DNA of 64,000 nucleotides from Bdellovibrionales bacterium. Lineage in GTDB: Bacteria > Bdellovibrionota > UBA1018. The stretch covers positions 100,958-164,957 of the forward strand of contig JAFEAP010000011.1 in assembly GCA_018266355.1 (NCBI GenBank), written 5' to 3'. Positions 34,208 through 43,803 of this stretch are shown piece by piece (within the stretch, counting starts at the first letter, position 1; each line of letters starts with the position of its first letter). The translations under genes and the position numbers were made by a program. The notes beneath the pieces are model-generated. The model did not search any database and was not told the DNA's origin. It saw only the letters and a list, made by a program, of their open reading frames with translations.

Positions 34208-35496
34208 CCCTTTCCTTTCAGGTCGATTCCGTAGAGTTTCGCCTTCCGGTAAAGGGTCGCGCGGTCGATCCCGAGGATCTCGCTCGCCTTCGACTTGTTG
34301 AACCCCGTTTCCTGCAGGACGCGCGCGATGTGCGCCTTCTCGACCGACTCGAGCGAAGCCTGGGGTTCGGACACTTCGGATTTCGCGGCCGACGGAGCGA
34401 TGTCCGGAAAGTCCTCGATCTCGAGCACGGATCCGGCGCTGAGCGCGACCGCGCGTTCGACCACCCGCTCGAGCTCGCGGATGTTTCCCGGCCAGGGGTA
34501 TTCGCGAAGCTTCCGCATCGCGCTCTCGGAAACGTGGGAAATCGCCTTCCCGTTCTTCTCGGAATACCGCGCGACGAAGGACGAAACGAGTTCGGGCAAG
34601 TCCTCGAGCCGGCTGCGAAGCGGAGGAATCTCGATCGAGATGATGTGGAGCCGGTCGAGTAGGTCGCCGCGCACCATCCCCGAACGGGCGAGCTCGCCCG
34701 TCGGGAGTCGCGACCCGGCGATCCACCGCACGTCGAAGCCGCGCTCGTCCGCGCTCTCGATCGCGCGCAGGATCCTCGCCTGCTCGCCCGGACCGAAAGC
34801 GACGAGTTCCTCGACGAGCACCGTTCCGCCGCGAGCGGCGGCGAGATCGGCCTCGAGCGCGTCGAGGTCCTCCTTCGCGGCCACCTTCACGAAGGCCTTG
34901 TCCTTACGGTTCCCGTTTTCATGGATCGCACGCGCGACGAGCGCCTTTCCCGTACCGGTCTCGCCCGCGATGAGCACGCTGCTCGAGGTGAGGCTCGCCC
35001 GCGCGATCGTCCGGTAAACCTCGACGATCTTCGGACTCTTTCCGATCAAGGACTGCGCGAGCGTCGCCCCCATCGCGGAAGCCGCGCTTTTCGGCGCCAG
35101 ATTCGTTTGCCGAAGGAACTCGGCGTGCTTCCCGGCGCGGGCGATGAGCGTGCGCAGATCGGCGAGTTGGAACGGCTTCGAGATGTAGTCGAAGGCGCCT
35201 TCCCGCAGCGCCTCGAGCGCCCCTTCCATCGATCCGAATCCCGTCATCAGCACGACGACGACGGGCGGCCGGTTCTTCCCTCTCTCCTTCTCTTTCAGCT
35301 CGCGAAGCACGTCGAATCCGCTCTTTTGCTTCATGCGGATATCGCTCAGGACGAGCGGGAAATCCTCCCGCGCGAGGTGGCCGAGCGCCGCTTCACCGCT
35401 CTCGGCGAGGCGGACCTCGAACCCCTCCTTCAGGAGGACTTCCTTTAGGAGATCGCGCGAAACCGGATCGTCGTCGACCACGAGAATCTTCTTCAT
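34204..35496 (-). CDS. NtrC-type response regulator lacking the GAFTGA sigma-54 contact loop
   Basis: 430 residues from the ATG at 35496 (GGAG upstream). Receiver (~1-125: VDDDPVSRD, phospho-Asp in LVLSDIRM, Lys in ISKPF), AAA+ domain (~155-375) with Walker A GETGTGKALVARAIH and the arginine-finger part 'RGDLLDRLHIISIEIPPLRSR', then a Fis-type HTH (GFNKSKASEILGIDRATLYR). The ~30 residues between 'AFVKVAA' and GGTVLVEEL where GAFTGA belongs are missing, and Walker B reads LVEEL (normally LFLDEI). It probably does not remodel sigma-54 polymerase in the usual way. Pairs with the histidine kinase 2 nt upstream. Confidence 0.9.
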   Translation of the reverse strand: MKKILVVDDDPVSRDLLKEVLLKEGFEVRLAESGEAALGHLAREDFPLVLSDIRMKQKSGFDVLRELKEKERGKNRPPVVVVLMTGFGSMEGALEALREGAFDYISKPFQLADLRTLIARAGKHAEFLRQTNLAPKSAASAMGATLAQSLIGKSPKIVEVYRTIARASLTSSSVLIAGETGTGKALVARAIHENGNRKDKAFVKVAAKEDLDALEADLAAARGGTVLVEELVAFGPGEQARILRAIESADERGFDVRWIAGSRLPTGELARSGMVRGDLLDRLHIISIEIPPLRSRLEDLPELVSSFVARYSEKNGKAISHVSESAMRKLREYPWPGNIRELERVVERAVALSAGSVLEIEDFPDIAPSAAKSEVSEPQASLESVEKAHIARVLQETGFNKSKASEILGIDRATLYRKAKLYGIDLKGKG

Positions 35497-35498
35497 AC

Positions 35499-36986
35499 TC
35501 AAGCTCCTTCCCGTCCGTTACGGTACGGGATGTCGATCACCACTTCGGTCCAGTCCCCGCGCTTCGAATCGATCCCGAGACTGCCGCCGTATTTCTTCAG
35601 CAAGTCGCGGCAGATCGAGAGTCCGAGGCCGGTACCTTCGCCCGGACCTTTCGTGGTGAAGAAGGGTTGGAAAACGCGTTCGAGGTCGTCGGATTCGATG
35701 CCTTCGCCGGTGTCGCGGATCCGCAGCTCGAGCCCCTCCGAGGCTCCGACTTTCTTCCCGCGCGTCGTGAGTTTCAGTCGCCGCGCGCCCCCCGGCGCGT
35801 TCTTCATCCGGATCGAATCGAGGGAATTGTTCACGAGATTCAGCAGGACCTGCTCGAAATCGACGGGGACGATCCGGATCGGTCCGAGGCTGCGGTCGAA
35901 ATCCCGCTCGATCTCGACGCCGAGGCTCTCCACCCGGGGTCGCACGATGCTGAGGGTCTTTTCGACGATCTGGTGGGGATCGACGAGCTGTTTTTGGGAA
36001 ACGGGCTTCGAGGTGTTCTGGAGGAAACCGCGGACGATCCCCGCGATCTTCGCGACCTGGCCTTCGATGATCCCGATCCGGTCGCCGGCCTGGGGCAGCT
36101 TCGGCGCCGCCTCTTCCTTCAGGAGCGCGAGGTGACCGCCGATCGCGTTCAGCGGCGTGCCGATCTCGTGGGCGAACGTCGCCGTGAGCTGGCCGAGTAC
36201 CGCGAATTTCTCGAGGTTCAACAAGTTCCGCTCGACCTCGTGGAGCTGCGAGGTCAGGACGAGGTTCTCCTTTTCGGCCTCGCGAAGCTTACGGTCGTTC
36301 TCGATCGTCGCGCGAAGCGCGCCGTTCAGGAGGAAGAAGAGGAGCACGAGCCCGATCGATCCGCCGACCATCGCGACGTTCGAGCTCAGTCGCGCGAGAC
36401 GCGAAACGAGCGCGATCGAGACGACGACACGGACGGCGCCGACGGGCTTCGGCTCGGAAAGCCGCACATCGTTCTTCGCGTCGGCCGGGTTCTTCGCGTC
36501 CCGTCGCAGTTCGATGCCCGGCGCGCCGCTCATGATCGGTACCCAAACCTCGAAACCGCGCTCGGGCGTCCCCGGTTCCTCCATGAGTTCGGTGGAGATG
36601 CGAGTAACGTCGGGCGCCTCGAAGCGCACGTCCTCCGGATCTTCCTCGATCGACGACGCGACCAGCAGGTTCTTTCCGCTTTTCGGATCGCGCGCGAAGA
36701 CCTCGATCCGGCGGATATTCGGCTGGAGGTAGAGGAACTCGCGGACCCGGGACTCGATCAGGTGCTCGCGATCCTGGTGAGTGAGGAGTTTTTGGACCAC
36801 GATCTCGGTCGCGAGCGTTTTACCGGCCGAAATGCCGATCTGCTCGATTTCGCGAAGGAGCGAGGGACGGATGAAAAGGTGGGCTGAAAACGCGAGCAGG
36901 CCGAACACCGGCAGGAGCACGGCGATGAGGGCGAGCGAGATTTTCGCGCGCAAGTCGAGTTTTCGCAGACGTTCGCGGAGGGCCAT
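35499..36986 (-). CDS. Membrane histidine kinase
   Basis: 495 residues from the ATG at 36986. Two membrane segments (~14-36 and ~227-250) bracket a ~190-residue periplasmic sensor. The HisKA part has FAHEIGTPLNAIGGH (phospho-His), and the HATPase has 'QVLLNLVNNSLDSI' (N box), 'IRDTGEGIE' (G1) and GEGTGLGLSI (G2). The sensor domain family is not recognised. It is the cognate kinase of the next gene by position. Its start lies 60 nt from the divergent EpmA-like gene. Confidence 0.9.
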   Translation of the reverse strand: MALRERLRKLDLRAKISLALIAVLLPVFGLLAFSAHLFIRPSLLREIEQIGISAGKTLATEIVVQKLLTHQDREHLIESRVREFLYLQPNIRRIEVFARDPKSGKNLLVASSIEEDPEDVRFEAPDVTRISTELMEEPGTPERGFEVWVPIMSGAPGIELRRDAKNPADAKNDVRLSEPKPVGAVRVVVSIALVSRLARLSSNVAMVGGSIGLVLLFFLLNGALRATIENDRKLREAEKENLVLTSQLHEVERNLLNLEKFAVLGQLTATFAHEIGTPLNAIGGHLALLKEEAAPKLPQAGDRIGIIEGQVAKIAGIVRGFLQNTSKPVSQKQLVDPHQIVEKTLSIVRPRVESLGVEIERDFDRSLGPIRIVPVDFEQVLLNLVNNSLDSIRMKNAPGGARRLKLTTRGKKVGASEGLELRIRDTGEGIESDDLERVFQPFFTTKGPGEGTGLGLSICRDLLKKYGGSLGIDSKRGDWTEVVIDIPYRNGREGA

Positions 36987-37046
36987 CTCTCCCTCTTCTT
37001 TATCACTTGCGGCGGCTTGCGAGGGAGGGCTAATAAGGCGCAAGCC

Positions 37047-38291
37047 ATGCTGAAAGGTAGAATCATCGCTCTGCGTCACTCAAGCGATTCCACGGAGTTG
37101 GGCCTGCGAAACCTCGCCGGCGAGTCGACCGTGATCGTCTCGCGCGACGAGCGACTCGCGGTCGGCGACCTCGTCGAAATCGACGGAGGCGCCGCGAAGG
37201 TCTTGACCGCGACGAAACGCGCGGGTCGTTCGCGCTTCGCCGAACGCGTGCTCGACCCTCGCCGGCTTCACGCGCTTCGGGTCCGGGCGCAGGTCGAGAG
37301 CGGGATTCGCGAATTCTTCCTCGGACGCGGCTTCCTCGAGACCCGCACGCCGCTCCTCGTGCCCTGTCCGGGAATGGAGATCCACATCCGCCCCTTCCGC
37401 CTCGAAACGGGCGCCTATCTCCCGACCTCGCCCGAGTTCGCGATGAAACGGCTCCTCGTCGGCGGCCTCGAGAAGATCTTCCAGATTTGTCCCTCGTTCC
37501 GCTACGAGCCGAACTCGAACACGCACCACCCCGAGTTCACGATGCTCGAATGGTATCGCGCGTACTCGGACGTCGCCGCGATCCAGGCGGACACCGAGGC
37601 GCTCGTCGAAAGCCTCGCGATCCGGATCCATGGTAAGCCCGAACTCCGCTTCCAGGGCCGAACGATTTCCGTGAAGACGCCGTGGCCTCGGCTTCGGGTG
37701 CGCGAGCTCTTCGCGGATCTCGGCGTCGATCTCGTCGGCGCGAATTCCGCCGAACTTCTCGCGCGCGAATGCGCTCGACTCGGCATTTCGACCGCGCCCG
37801 CGGACACGTGGGACGATCTCTATTTCCGGATCTGGCTGAACCTCGTCGAACCGAAGCTCCCCGCGGATCGCGCGGTATTCGTCGAACGCTACCCGAAATC
37901 CCAAGCCGCGCTCGCGGTCGTCGACCGCGACGCCGACGGCAGCGTCTGGGCGAAGCGCTTCGAGTTCTATATCGCCGGACTCGAACTCGGAAACGCGTTC
38001 GAGGAACTCACCGACGCGACCGAGCAGCGCGCGCGGTTCGAACGCGACATGCGCGAGCGCACGGCGATCTACGGAGCGGCTTTTTCTCCTTCACCGCTGG
38101 ACGAAGATTTCCTCGCCGCACTCGAGGAAGGGCTGCCTCCGTCGGGCGGCATCGCAGTCGGCGTCGATCGGCTCGTGATGCTCCTCGCGGACGAGCCTGA
38201 ACTCGACCGCACGATTTGGTTGCCGAGCTACGCCGGCTTTTCCGAACCGAAACCCGATATATTAGAGCCGACGCAGCCGCCAATCCGCTGA
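37047..38291 (+). CDS. EpmA-like lysyltransferase (class II lysyl-tRNA synthetase paralogue)
   Basis: 414 residues from the ATG at 37047 (AAGGCG upstream). The class II aminoacyl-synthetase core has 'FLETRTPLLVPCPGMEIHI', HHPEFTMLEWYRAYSD (motif 2 area) and 'GIAVGVDRLVMLL' (motif 3), ending 'DRTIWLPSYAG'. It lacks the N-terminal anticodon-binding domain. EpmA adds beta-lysine to elongation factor P. An extra ~60 N-terminal residues (LKGRIIALRHSSDST...) resemble a shrunken OB fold, unusual for EpmA, which is normally ~325 residues. EF-P and EpmB are not in this window. Confidence 0.87.
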   Translation: MLKGRIIALRHSSDSTELGLRNLAGESTVIVSRDERLAVGDLVEIDGGAAKVLTATKRAGRSRFAERVLDPRRLHALRVRAQVESGIREFFLGRGFLETRTPLLVPCPGMEIHIRPFRLETGAYLPTSPEFAMKRLLVGGLEKIFQICPSFRYEPNSNTHHPEFTMLEWYRAYSDVAAIQADTEALVESLAIRIHGKPELRFQGRTISVKTPWPRLRVRELFADLGVDLVGANSAELLARECARLGISTAPADTWDDLYFRIWLNLVEPKLPADRAVFVERYPKSQAALAVVDRDADGSVWAKRFEFYIAGLELGNAFEELTDATEQRARFERDMRERTAIYGAAFSPSPLDEDFLAALEEGLPPSGGIAVGVDRLVMLLADEPELDRTIWLPSYAGFSEPKPDILEPTQPPIR

Positions 38292-38348
38292 CATAGAAAA
38301 GGGAAAGAATCCCTTGGTCGAGGTCGAGGACTGCCGATAAGGCCTACG

Positions 38349-39020
38349 ATGAGGAATCGCCTCCTCCCGCTCATCTTTCTCAGTCTGCTTTCGACGCCAG
38401 TCGGGGCGTCTGGCTACGATCGTGGGTCCTGTATCGGACTCACCGAGAAGTATTACGACAAAGAGGCGGTCAAACTTCTAATGGAGCAGGGGAATCGTCG
38501 AGAAGCGCTTCGGGAGATGCTTTTTTCTCCCCGGAATTTTCTTCGTCAAATGGGAGTTGCGCCCGAGGAAATGTCCATCGTGATCTCCCTCGATCGACGC
38601 TACACTTCGCCGGCGATCGACTTGAAAGTCTATATTCCAAACTCGGCGGAACCCGTCGTCGACCTTTCACTCCTCGATGCCGGATTTTCCTACATTTCGG
38701 ACGAGCGAAGTGTCCAATCCGGATCTATCAAAAGCATCACTTCCGAGAAAAAGGGTCTTGCGAGCGTCGTCTACCTCTTCGCGGCGAGGTATCTCTACAA
38801 AACTCGCGGCGAAAGGTTGGCCAGCGACATTCTCAGCATGGGTCCTTTGAATACCCTCTCCGACGACGCCAGAAAAGTCTGGAGCAGATTTACGGAAATG
38901 GGACTGACCCGGACTCGATGCCCCGACCGCGGTGAATGCTATTACTACTTCACGAGAGAAGCGCTCGAAAGTCCGGACCTGGACGCCTTCGACCACTTCG
39001 AATTCAAGGAGTCGTTCTAG
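38349..39020 (+). CDS. Secreted hypothetical protein
   Basis: 223 residues with a clean signal peptide (LLPLIFLSLLSTPVGASG). AAGG lies upstream of the ATG. Two Cys pairs could form disulphides (RGSCIGL, TRCPDRGECYYYF). Its codon use is visibly less GC-biased than that of its neighbours, which may mean recent acquisition. No family recognised. Confidence 0.7.
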   Translation: MRNRLLPLIFLSLLSTPVGASGYDRGSCIGLTEKYYDKEAVKLLMEQGNRREALREMLFSPRNFLRQMGVAPEEMSIVISLDRRYTSPAIDLKVYIPNSAEPVVDLSLLDAGFSYISDERSVQSGSIKSITSEKKGLASVVYLFAARYLYKTRGERLASDILSMGPLNTLSDDARKVWSRFTEMGLTRTRCPDRGECYYYFTREALESPDLDAFDHFEFKESF

Positions 39021-39023
39021 CCC

Positions 39024-40892
39024 CTAGGCGAGCTCCGAGGGGGCGCCGACGTTCTCGGTGCGCTCCACGGCTTCCTGGTACCGGTAAAGTCGCGCGTAGT
39101 AACCGCCCTTTCGAAGCAGCGTCGCATGATCACCCTGCTCGACGAGATTACCTTTGTGGAGCACCAGAATCCGGTCGGACTTTCGAATCGTCGCGAGACG
39201 GTGCGCGATCATCAGGAGGGTTTTCCCTTTCGTCGCCCGGTCGAGCTCGGTGCCGAACCGGATTTCGGTATCGGAATCCACGTTCGCCGTGGCCTCGTCG
39301 AGGATCCACACGTCGGGGTTCTTCTCGATCGCGCGGCCGAAGGCGAGGATCTGCCGCTCCCCCATCGAGAGGTTCGACCCGCGCTCGTCGAGTTCGAGAT
39401 CGAGCGGTTTCCGAAATCCCATCGCGTCTAGCGACGCGAGCGCCGGAGACGGGGCCGTTCCCGTGCGTCCCCGCCAAAGCGTGAGGTTTTCGCCGATGCG
39501 CCCCGAGAAAAGGAAAACGTCCTGCTGGATGATCCCGATCCGATCGCGAAGCGTCCGTTTCGGGTAATCGCGGATATCGCGACCGTCGATCAGGATCCGG
39601 CCCCGCTGGGGTTCGTAGAACCGGAGCAGCAGCGCGATAAGGGTCGTTTTTCCCGCTCCGGTATGGCCGACGACGCCGATGCGTTCGCCCGGCGCGATCT
39701 TCAGGCTGAAGTCGCGAAGGACCCAGTTCTCCCCCTCGTAGGCGAACCAGACGTTCTCAAACTCGATCGCGCCGCCGATCGGGGCCGATTCCGGAAATTC
39801 GGCGTCCGCCTCGCTTTCGCGTAGTTCCGTTTCCCAATCGAAGAGCGAATAGATCCGCTCGGCCGAGGTCATCCCGGAAAGGAACGTCGTCCACTTATCG
39901 ACGACTTCGCGGATCGGTTGGAAGAACGCGAGAAGGTAGGTGATGAACGTCACGAGCTCGCCGGGCGTGATCTTCACGCCCCAAGTCTCCGCCGTCTGAC
40001 CGAGCGCCATCGCTCCGCCGATCCCGAGCACGAGCGCGACGCCCGCGCCGGAGCACCACGTGATGAGCGGTTGGAAATAGGCGTAAACCCGGATCGAAGC
40101 GATTTGTGCCTGGGCGTAGGATTCGTTCACTTCGGTAAATCGCCGGAAATGGAGCGGCACGCGGTTGAAGAGGTGGACGATCTTCATCCCGAGGATGTTC
40201 TCGGCCAGGAACGCGTTCAGGGCCGAAATCCGCATCCGCGCGTTCCGGTAGGCGACGACGAGGCTCCGCGAGAACCGGATCGAGAAGAAGATCAGGATCG
40301 GAAACACGCTCACCGAAATCAGCGCGAGCCGCCAGTTCAGGTAAAAGATCCAAACCAAGCTCCCGAAAATGAACAGCAGATTCCCGAAGAACGTGACGAA
40401 GCCCGACGAAAACATCTCGCTCATCGCCGAAGTGTCGTTCGTCAGCCGCGTGATGAGGCGCCCGACCGGGGTCTTATCGTAGGTCGCCATCGGCAGGCGC
40501 TGGTAGAGAGAGAAAACTTTCAGTCGAAGCCGCTGCATCAGGTTTTGGGCGAGGATCTCGAAAGCGTACTGCTGCCCGATCGAGCAGGCGACCCGAGTGA
40601 GAACGAGCCCGAGATACCCGAACGTCATCTTCAGCAGGAGGGGCCGATCGTTCGGGATGATCGCCCAGTCGATCGCCTTCCCGAAAAGCCGAGGCTCGTA
40701 AAGCGAGGCGGCGGTTCCTAGGATGACGAGGCCGAGCCCGACGCCGAACGGGATTCGTTCGACGGCGAGGTCTCGCATGACTTTCTTCGCGGCGTCGAGC
40801 GAAGGACGCTTAGTGTGGAAGTCCTCGGATTCGACGTAATGATCGAGCACGCCCGCTTCCGTCCGCGCCGGTTTCGCCTTTTCTTGGCTCAT
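39024..40892 (-). CDS. ABC exporter subunit with consensus ATP site (heterodimer half B)
   Basis: 622 residues: six membrane helices (~55-340) followed by a nucleotide-binding domain. Walker A GHTGAGKTTL, signature NLSMGERQ (a variant of LSGGQ), Walker B WILDEAT with the catalytic Glu, H-loop AHRLATIRK. Start overlaps the partner's stop by 4 nt, so both halves form one transporter of the MdlAB/TM287-288 kind. The variant signature suggests asymmetry. Substrate unknown (lipids or drugs are typical). Confidence 0.92.
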   Translation of the reverse strand: MSQEKAKPARTEAGVLDHYVESEDFHTKRPSLDAAKKVMRDLAVERIPFGVGLGLVILGTAASLYEPRLFGKAIDWAIIPNDRPLLLKMTFGYLGLVLTRVACSIGQQYAFEILAQNLMQRLRLKVFSLYQRLPMATYDKTPVGRLITRLTNDTSAMSEMFSSGFVTFFGNLLFIFGSLVWIFYLNWRLALISVSVFPILIFFSIRFSRSLVVAYRNARMRISALNAFLAENILGMKIVHLFNRVPLHFRRFTEVNESYAQAQIASIRVYAYFQPLITWCSGAGVALVLGIGGAMALGQTAETWGVKITPGELVTFITYLLAFFQPIREVVDKWTTFLSGMTSAERIYSLFDWETELRESEADAEFPESAPIGGAIEFENVWFAYEGENWVLRDFSLKIAPGERIGVVGHTGAGKTTLIALLLRFYEPQRGRILIDGRDIRDYPKRTLRDRIGIIQQDVFLFSGRIGENLTLWRGRTGTAPSPALASLDAMGFRKPLDLELDERGSNLSMGERQILAFGRAIEKNPDVWILDEATANVDSDTEIRFGTELDRATKGKTLLMIAHRLATIRKSDRILVLHKGNLVEQGDHATLLRKGGYYARLYRYQEAVERTENVGAPSELA

Positions 40893-42745
40893 GCCGGTTT
40901 CCCTCCGTCGGCGACGGCGTCCGCCGGTTCGATACCGAGGCGATCGTCCATCTTCTTCATGTAGCTCTCGAGGTCTTCCTTCAGCCGCTGTTCCTCGAAG
41001 AACTGCGCGTAGATCCCTTTCCGTTTCACGAGCGCCGCGTGCGTCCCCGTTTCGACGATCGCGCCCTGATCGAGGACGAAAATCTGATCGGCTTCTTTCA
41101 CCGTCGAGATCCGATGGGCGGCGATAAGTTCCGTGTTCTTTCCGGGGCGCTTCCGTAAGCCGCTGAGGATCGCCTCTTCCGTCTTCACGTCGACCGCCGA
41201 AAGCGCGTCGTCGAGGACGAGGATCGACGGAGACGGCGCGATCGCGCGGGCGAGGGAGACCCGCTGCTTCTGCCCGCCCGAGAGATTCACCCCTCGCTCG
41301 CCGAGAAGCGTGGAATATCCACCCGGCAGCGCCCGGAGGTCTTCGTCGACCGCCGCGAGGCGCGCGGCCGCGACGACCGTCGACTCGAGCTCGTCGACCG
41401 ACTTGCCGTGCACGCCGAACCCGAGGTTCTCGTAGACGGTGTCACTGAAGAGGAAAACTTCCTGGGAGACGAATCCGATCTGGGCCCGAAGGGCGTCGAG
41501 GTCCCAGTCCTCGACCGCGATTCCGTCGACGAAGATCGTACCCGGCGGCGCCGGGTAGATCCGCGGAATCAACGAAAGGAGCGCGGACTTTCCGGATCCG
41601 ATCTTTCCGACGAACGCCGCCCGCGTGCCCGGCTCGATCGTGAACGAGACGTTCCGAAGCACCGGCGTGGCGGTTCCCGGAAAGGCGAACGTCAGGTCGC
41701 GCACCTCGATGCGGCCTCGGCCCCCGGCGACCGGAAGTTTCGGGGCGGACGGCGGCAGGATGTTCGTCTTCTGCCGAAAGATGTCCTGCATTCGGGCTGA
41801 GCTGGCGAGCGAGCGTTGATAGAAGCTCGCCGCGAATCCGAGAGCCATCATCGGCCAGATCATTTTTTGGATGTAGCGCTGGAAGGCGACGAACGTGCCG
41901 AGGGTCACGACGCCCGTCGTGACGTGCTTCCCTCCGAACCAAAGCAGCAGCACGATACCGACGCTCGCGAAGAAATCCATGAGCGGTCCGAACGAGCTTT
42001 GCACGCGCGCGAGCCGGAGATTGAGCCGGACGTATTCTTCACCGAGACTCCGGAAGCGCGCGGTCTGGGTGCTCTCGCGCGCGAACGCCTTCACGACCCG
42101 GATCCCGTTCAGGTTCTCCTGCGCCATCGCGGAGAGTTCGGAGAACTGGTCCTGGGACGCCTTGTACCGATCGTGGATCGCCCCCTCGAGTTTCCACACG
42201 AGATAAGGGATGAACGGAATCGGGATGAGCGCGAGCAGCGTGAGTTCGGGCGAAAGCCAGTACATCGCGACCGGAACCGTGGCGAGGTAAAAGAGCGCGT
42301 CGGCGAAAGTGAGGAGTCCCGGACCGAGGAACTGACGGATCGACTCGACGTCGCTATTCGCGAGCGACATGAGGTCCCCGACGCGGTTCTTATCGTAAAA
42401 GCTGGCCGGCAGTCCGAAGAGGTGTTCCGCGAAATCGCCGCGGAGGTCCCGTCCCGCGAGCATGCTCGAACGCATGAGGAAAACGCGCCAACCCCAGCGG
42501 CAAACGCCCTGAGCGAGAAGGACGGAAAAATAGATCCCCGCGAACTTCACGAGTTCCGCGTAAGGCTTCAAATCGACGACCGAGTCGACCGCCTTTTTCA
42601 GCAGGATCGGCGGAAGGATCTCGAGCAGATCGACCAGGACGAGCATCACCATCCCGAAGAACATGAGCCTTCGGTAACGGAGAACGTATTTTCTTAGGAG
42701 CGCGGTCCGTTCGAGGAAGCGTTCCCAAAAAGCAGTCTTGAACAT
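40889..42745 (-). CDS. ABC exporter subunit with degenerate Walker B (heterodimer half A)
   Basis: 618 residues. Six membrane helices, then an ATPase domain with Walker A GKIGSGKSALL, canonical signature NLSGGQKQR, Walker B ILVLDDALSAVD with Asp in place of the catalytic Glu, H-loop AHRISTVK. A degenerate plus a consensus site is the rule in heterodimeric exporters: one site hydrolyses ATP, the other mainly binds. The first ATG overlaps the pseudouridine-synthase frame by ~50 nt; an inner Met near residue 28 would avoid most of it. Confidence 0.92.
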   Translation of the reverse strand: MFKTAFWERFLERTALLRKYVLRYRRLMFFGMVMLVLVDLLEILPPILLKKAVDSVVDLKPYAELVKFAGIYFSVLLAQGVCRWGWRVFLMRSSMLAGRDLRGDFAEHLFGLPASFYDKNRVGDLMSLANSDVESIRQFLGPGLLTFADALFYLATVPVAMYWLSPELTLLALIPIPFIPYLVWKLEGAIHDRYKASQDQFSELSAMAQENLNGIRVVKAFARESTQTARFRSLGEEYVRLNLRLARVQSSFGPLMDFFASVGIVLLLWFGGKHVTTGVVTLGTFVAFQRYIQKMIWPMMALGFAASFYQRSLASSARMQDIFRQKTNILPPSAPKLPVAGGRGRIEVRDLTFAFPGTATPVLRNVSFTIEPGTRAAFVGKIGSGKSALLSLIPRIYPAPPGTIFVDGIAVEDWDLDALRAQIGFVSQEVFLFSDTVYENLGFGVHGKSVDELESTVVAAARLAAVDEDLRALPGGYSTLLGERGVNLSGGQKQRVSLARAIAPSPSILVLDDALSAVDVKTEEAILSGLRKRPGKNTELIAAHRISTVKEADQIFVLDQGAIVETGTHAALVKRKGIYAQFFEEQRLKEDLESYMKKMDDRLGIEPADAVADGGKPA

Positions 42746-43740
42746 GTCTCGAAATCCGCGGGAGGTGGGGCCGTGAAGGAGATTTCAAGATTAGTGATCG
42801 GGTGGGGGAAAGTCAACGCGGCGGCATGCAGCATCACGCGCGGAACCGGGGTTTTTCCGGCGATATTCGCGGGACCGCCGTAGGCGCGGTCTCCGACGAT
42901 CGGCGCCGGACCGACGTCGGCGGTTCCCTGCGACAAATGCACTCGGATCTGATGCATCCGGCCAGTCCGAGGCTTCGCTTCCACGAGAGCGTACCCATCG
43001 GCGCGAAGGAGCGTTCGGAAGTCCGTGATCGCGCGGTCGCCTCCCGAACGAACGGCGGTCATCCGACCCGACTTCCCTTTCTCGCGTGCGAGGTAGTTCT
43101 CGACCGTCCACGAGTCGGGAAGCGTCCGTTCGCGGCTCGCGACGATCGCGAGGTAGGTCTTCTTCGCGAGGTGTTCGGCGAAGGCGCGGCCGATCTCCGC
43201 GTTCGCCGCTTTCTTTTTCGTGAAGACCATGGCGCCCGACGTATCGCGGTCGAGCCGGTGATGAAGGCCGACGTAGGCGTCGGCGCCGTCGCGCGCGCGC
43301 AGGAATTTTTGGAGAAGCGCGTAGAGGTTCGCGCGCGCTTCGTCGAGCGTCGGTTGGGTCGGGAGGCCCGCCGGTTTGTTCACGCCGAGGATCCATTCGT
43401 CCTCGAAGAGGATGGCCGCCTCGGTGAATTTCCATGCGGAACTTCCGGGCCCGCTCGCGGTCCCTCCCCGCTCCCGATCCGCATCCGTCGAGAGCTTCGC
43501 CGGATCGATGTACACGTCGATCCGCGCACCCGCCCGGCAGGCCTTCGACGCGATCCGGACGCGCCCGCTGTTCAAGTAAACCGCGCCCGCCATGACGAGT
43601 TTGCGCACCTTCCCCTTCGAGATCGCGACGCCCATCCGCGCGACTTCGGCGCTGGCCGGGAGCATCGACGCGAGCACGACGTCGAGGCGACTGCCCGCGA
43701 GGTCCGGGGGAACGATCAGAACGACCTTTTTTGGCGGCAC
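42694..43740 (-). CDS. RluA-family pseudouridine synthase with S4-like N-terminus
   Basis: 348 residues. The catalytic HHRLDRDTSGAMVFTKK carries the Asp of RluA-type enzymes; 'GVNKPAGLPTQPT' and 'PRTGRMHQIRVHLSQ' are the other motifs. An S4-like RNA-binding part occupies residues ~10-80 (KGKVRKLVMAGAVYLNSGRV). It isomerises uridine in 23S rRNA or tRNA; target unknown. GTG start. First gene of the unit with the ABC exporter, which is probably fortuitous coupling. Confidence 0.9.
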   Translation of the reverse strand: MPPKKVVLIVPPDLAGSRLDVVLASMLPASAEVARMGVAISKGKVRKLVMAGAVYLNSGRVRIASKACRAGARIDVYIDPAKLSTDADRERGGTASGPGSSAWKFTEAAILFEDEWILGVNKPAGLPTQPTLDEARANLYALLQKFLRARDGADAYVGLHHRLDRDTSGAMVFTKKKAANAEIGRAFAEHLAKKTYLAIVASRERTLPDSWTVENYLAREKGKSGRMTAVRSGGDRAITDFRTLLRADGYALVEAKPRTGRMHQIRVHLSQGTADVGPAPIVGDRAYGGPANIAGKTPVPRVMLHAAALTFPHPITNLEISFTAPPPADFETCSRLLFGNASSNGPRS

Positions 43741-43803
43741 GACGGAATCAATCTCACGACCACGGTAAAATTCATTCCAATTTTTCGACCGTGGAGCGCG
43801 TCC

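Noticed and set aside
43741..43803. CCACGGT/ACCGTGG dyad after the 152-residue gene as a terminator
   Set aside because: Only 7 bp of stem, a 21-nt loop and no T-run; too weak.
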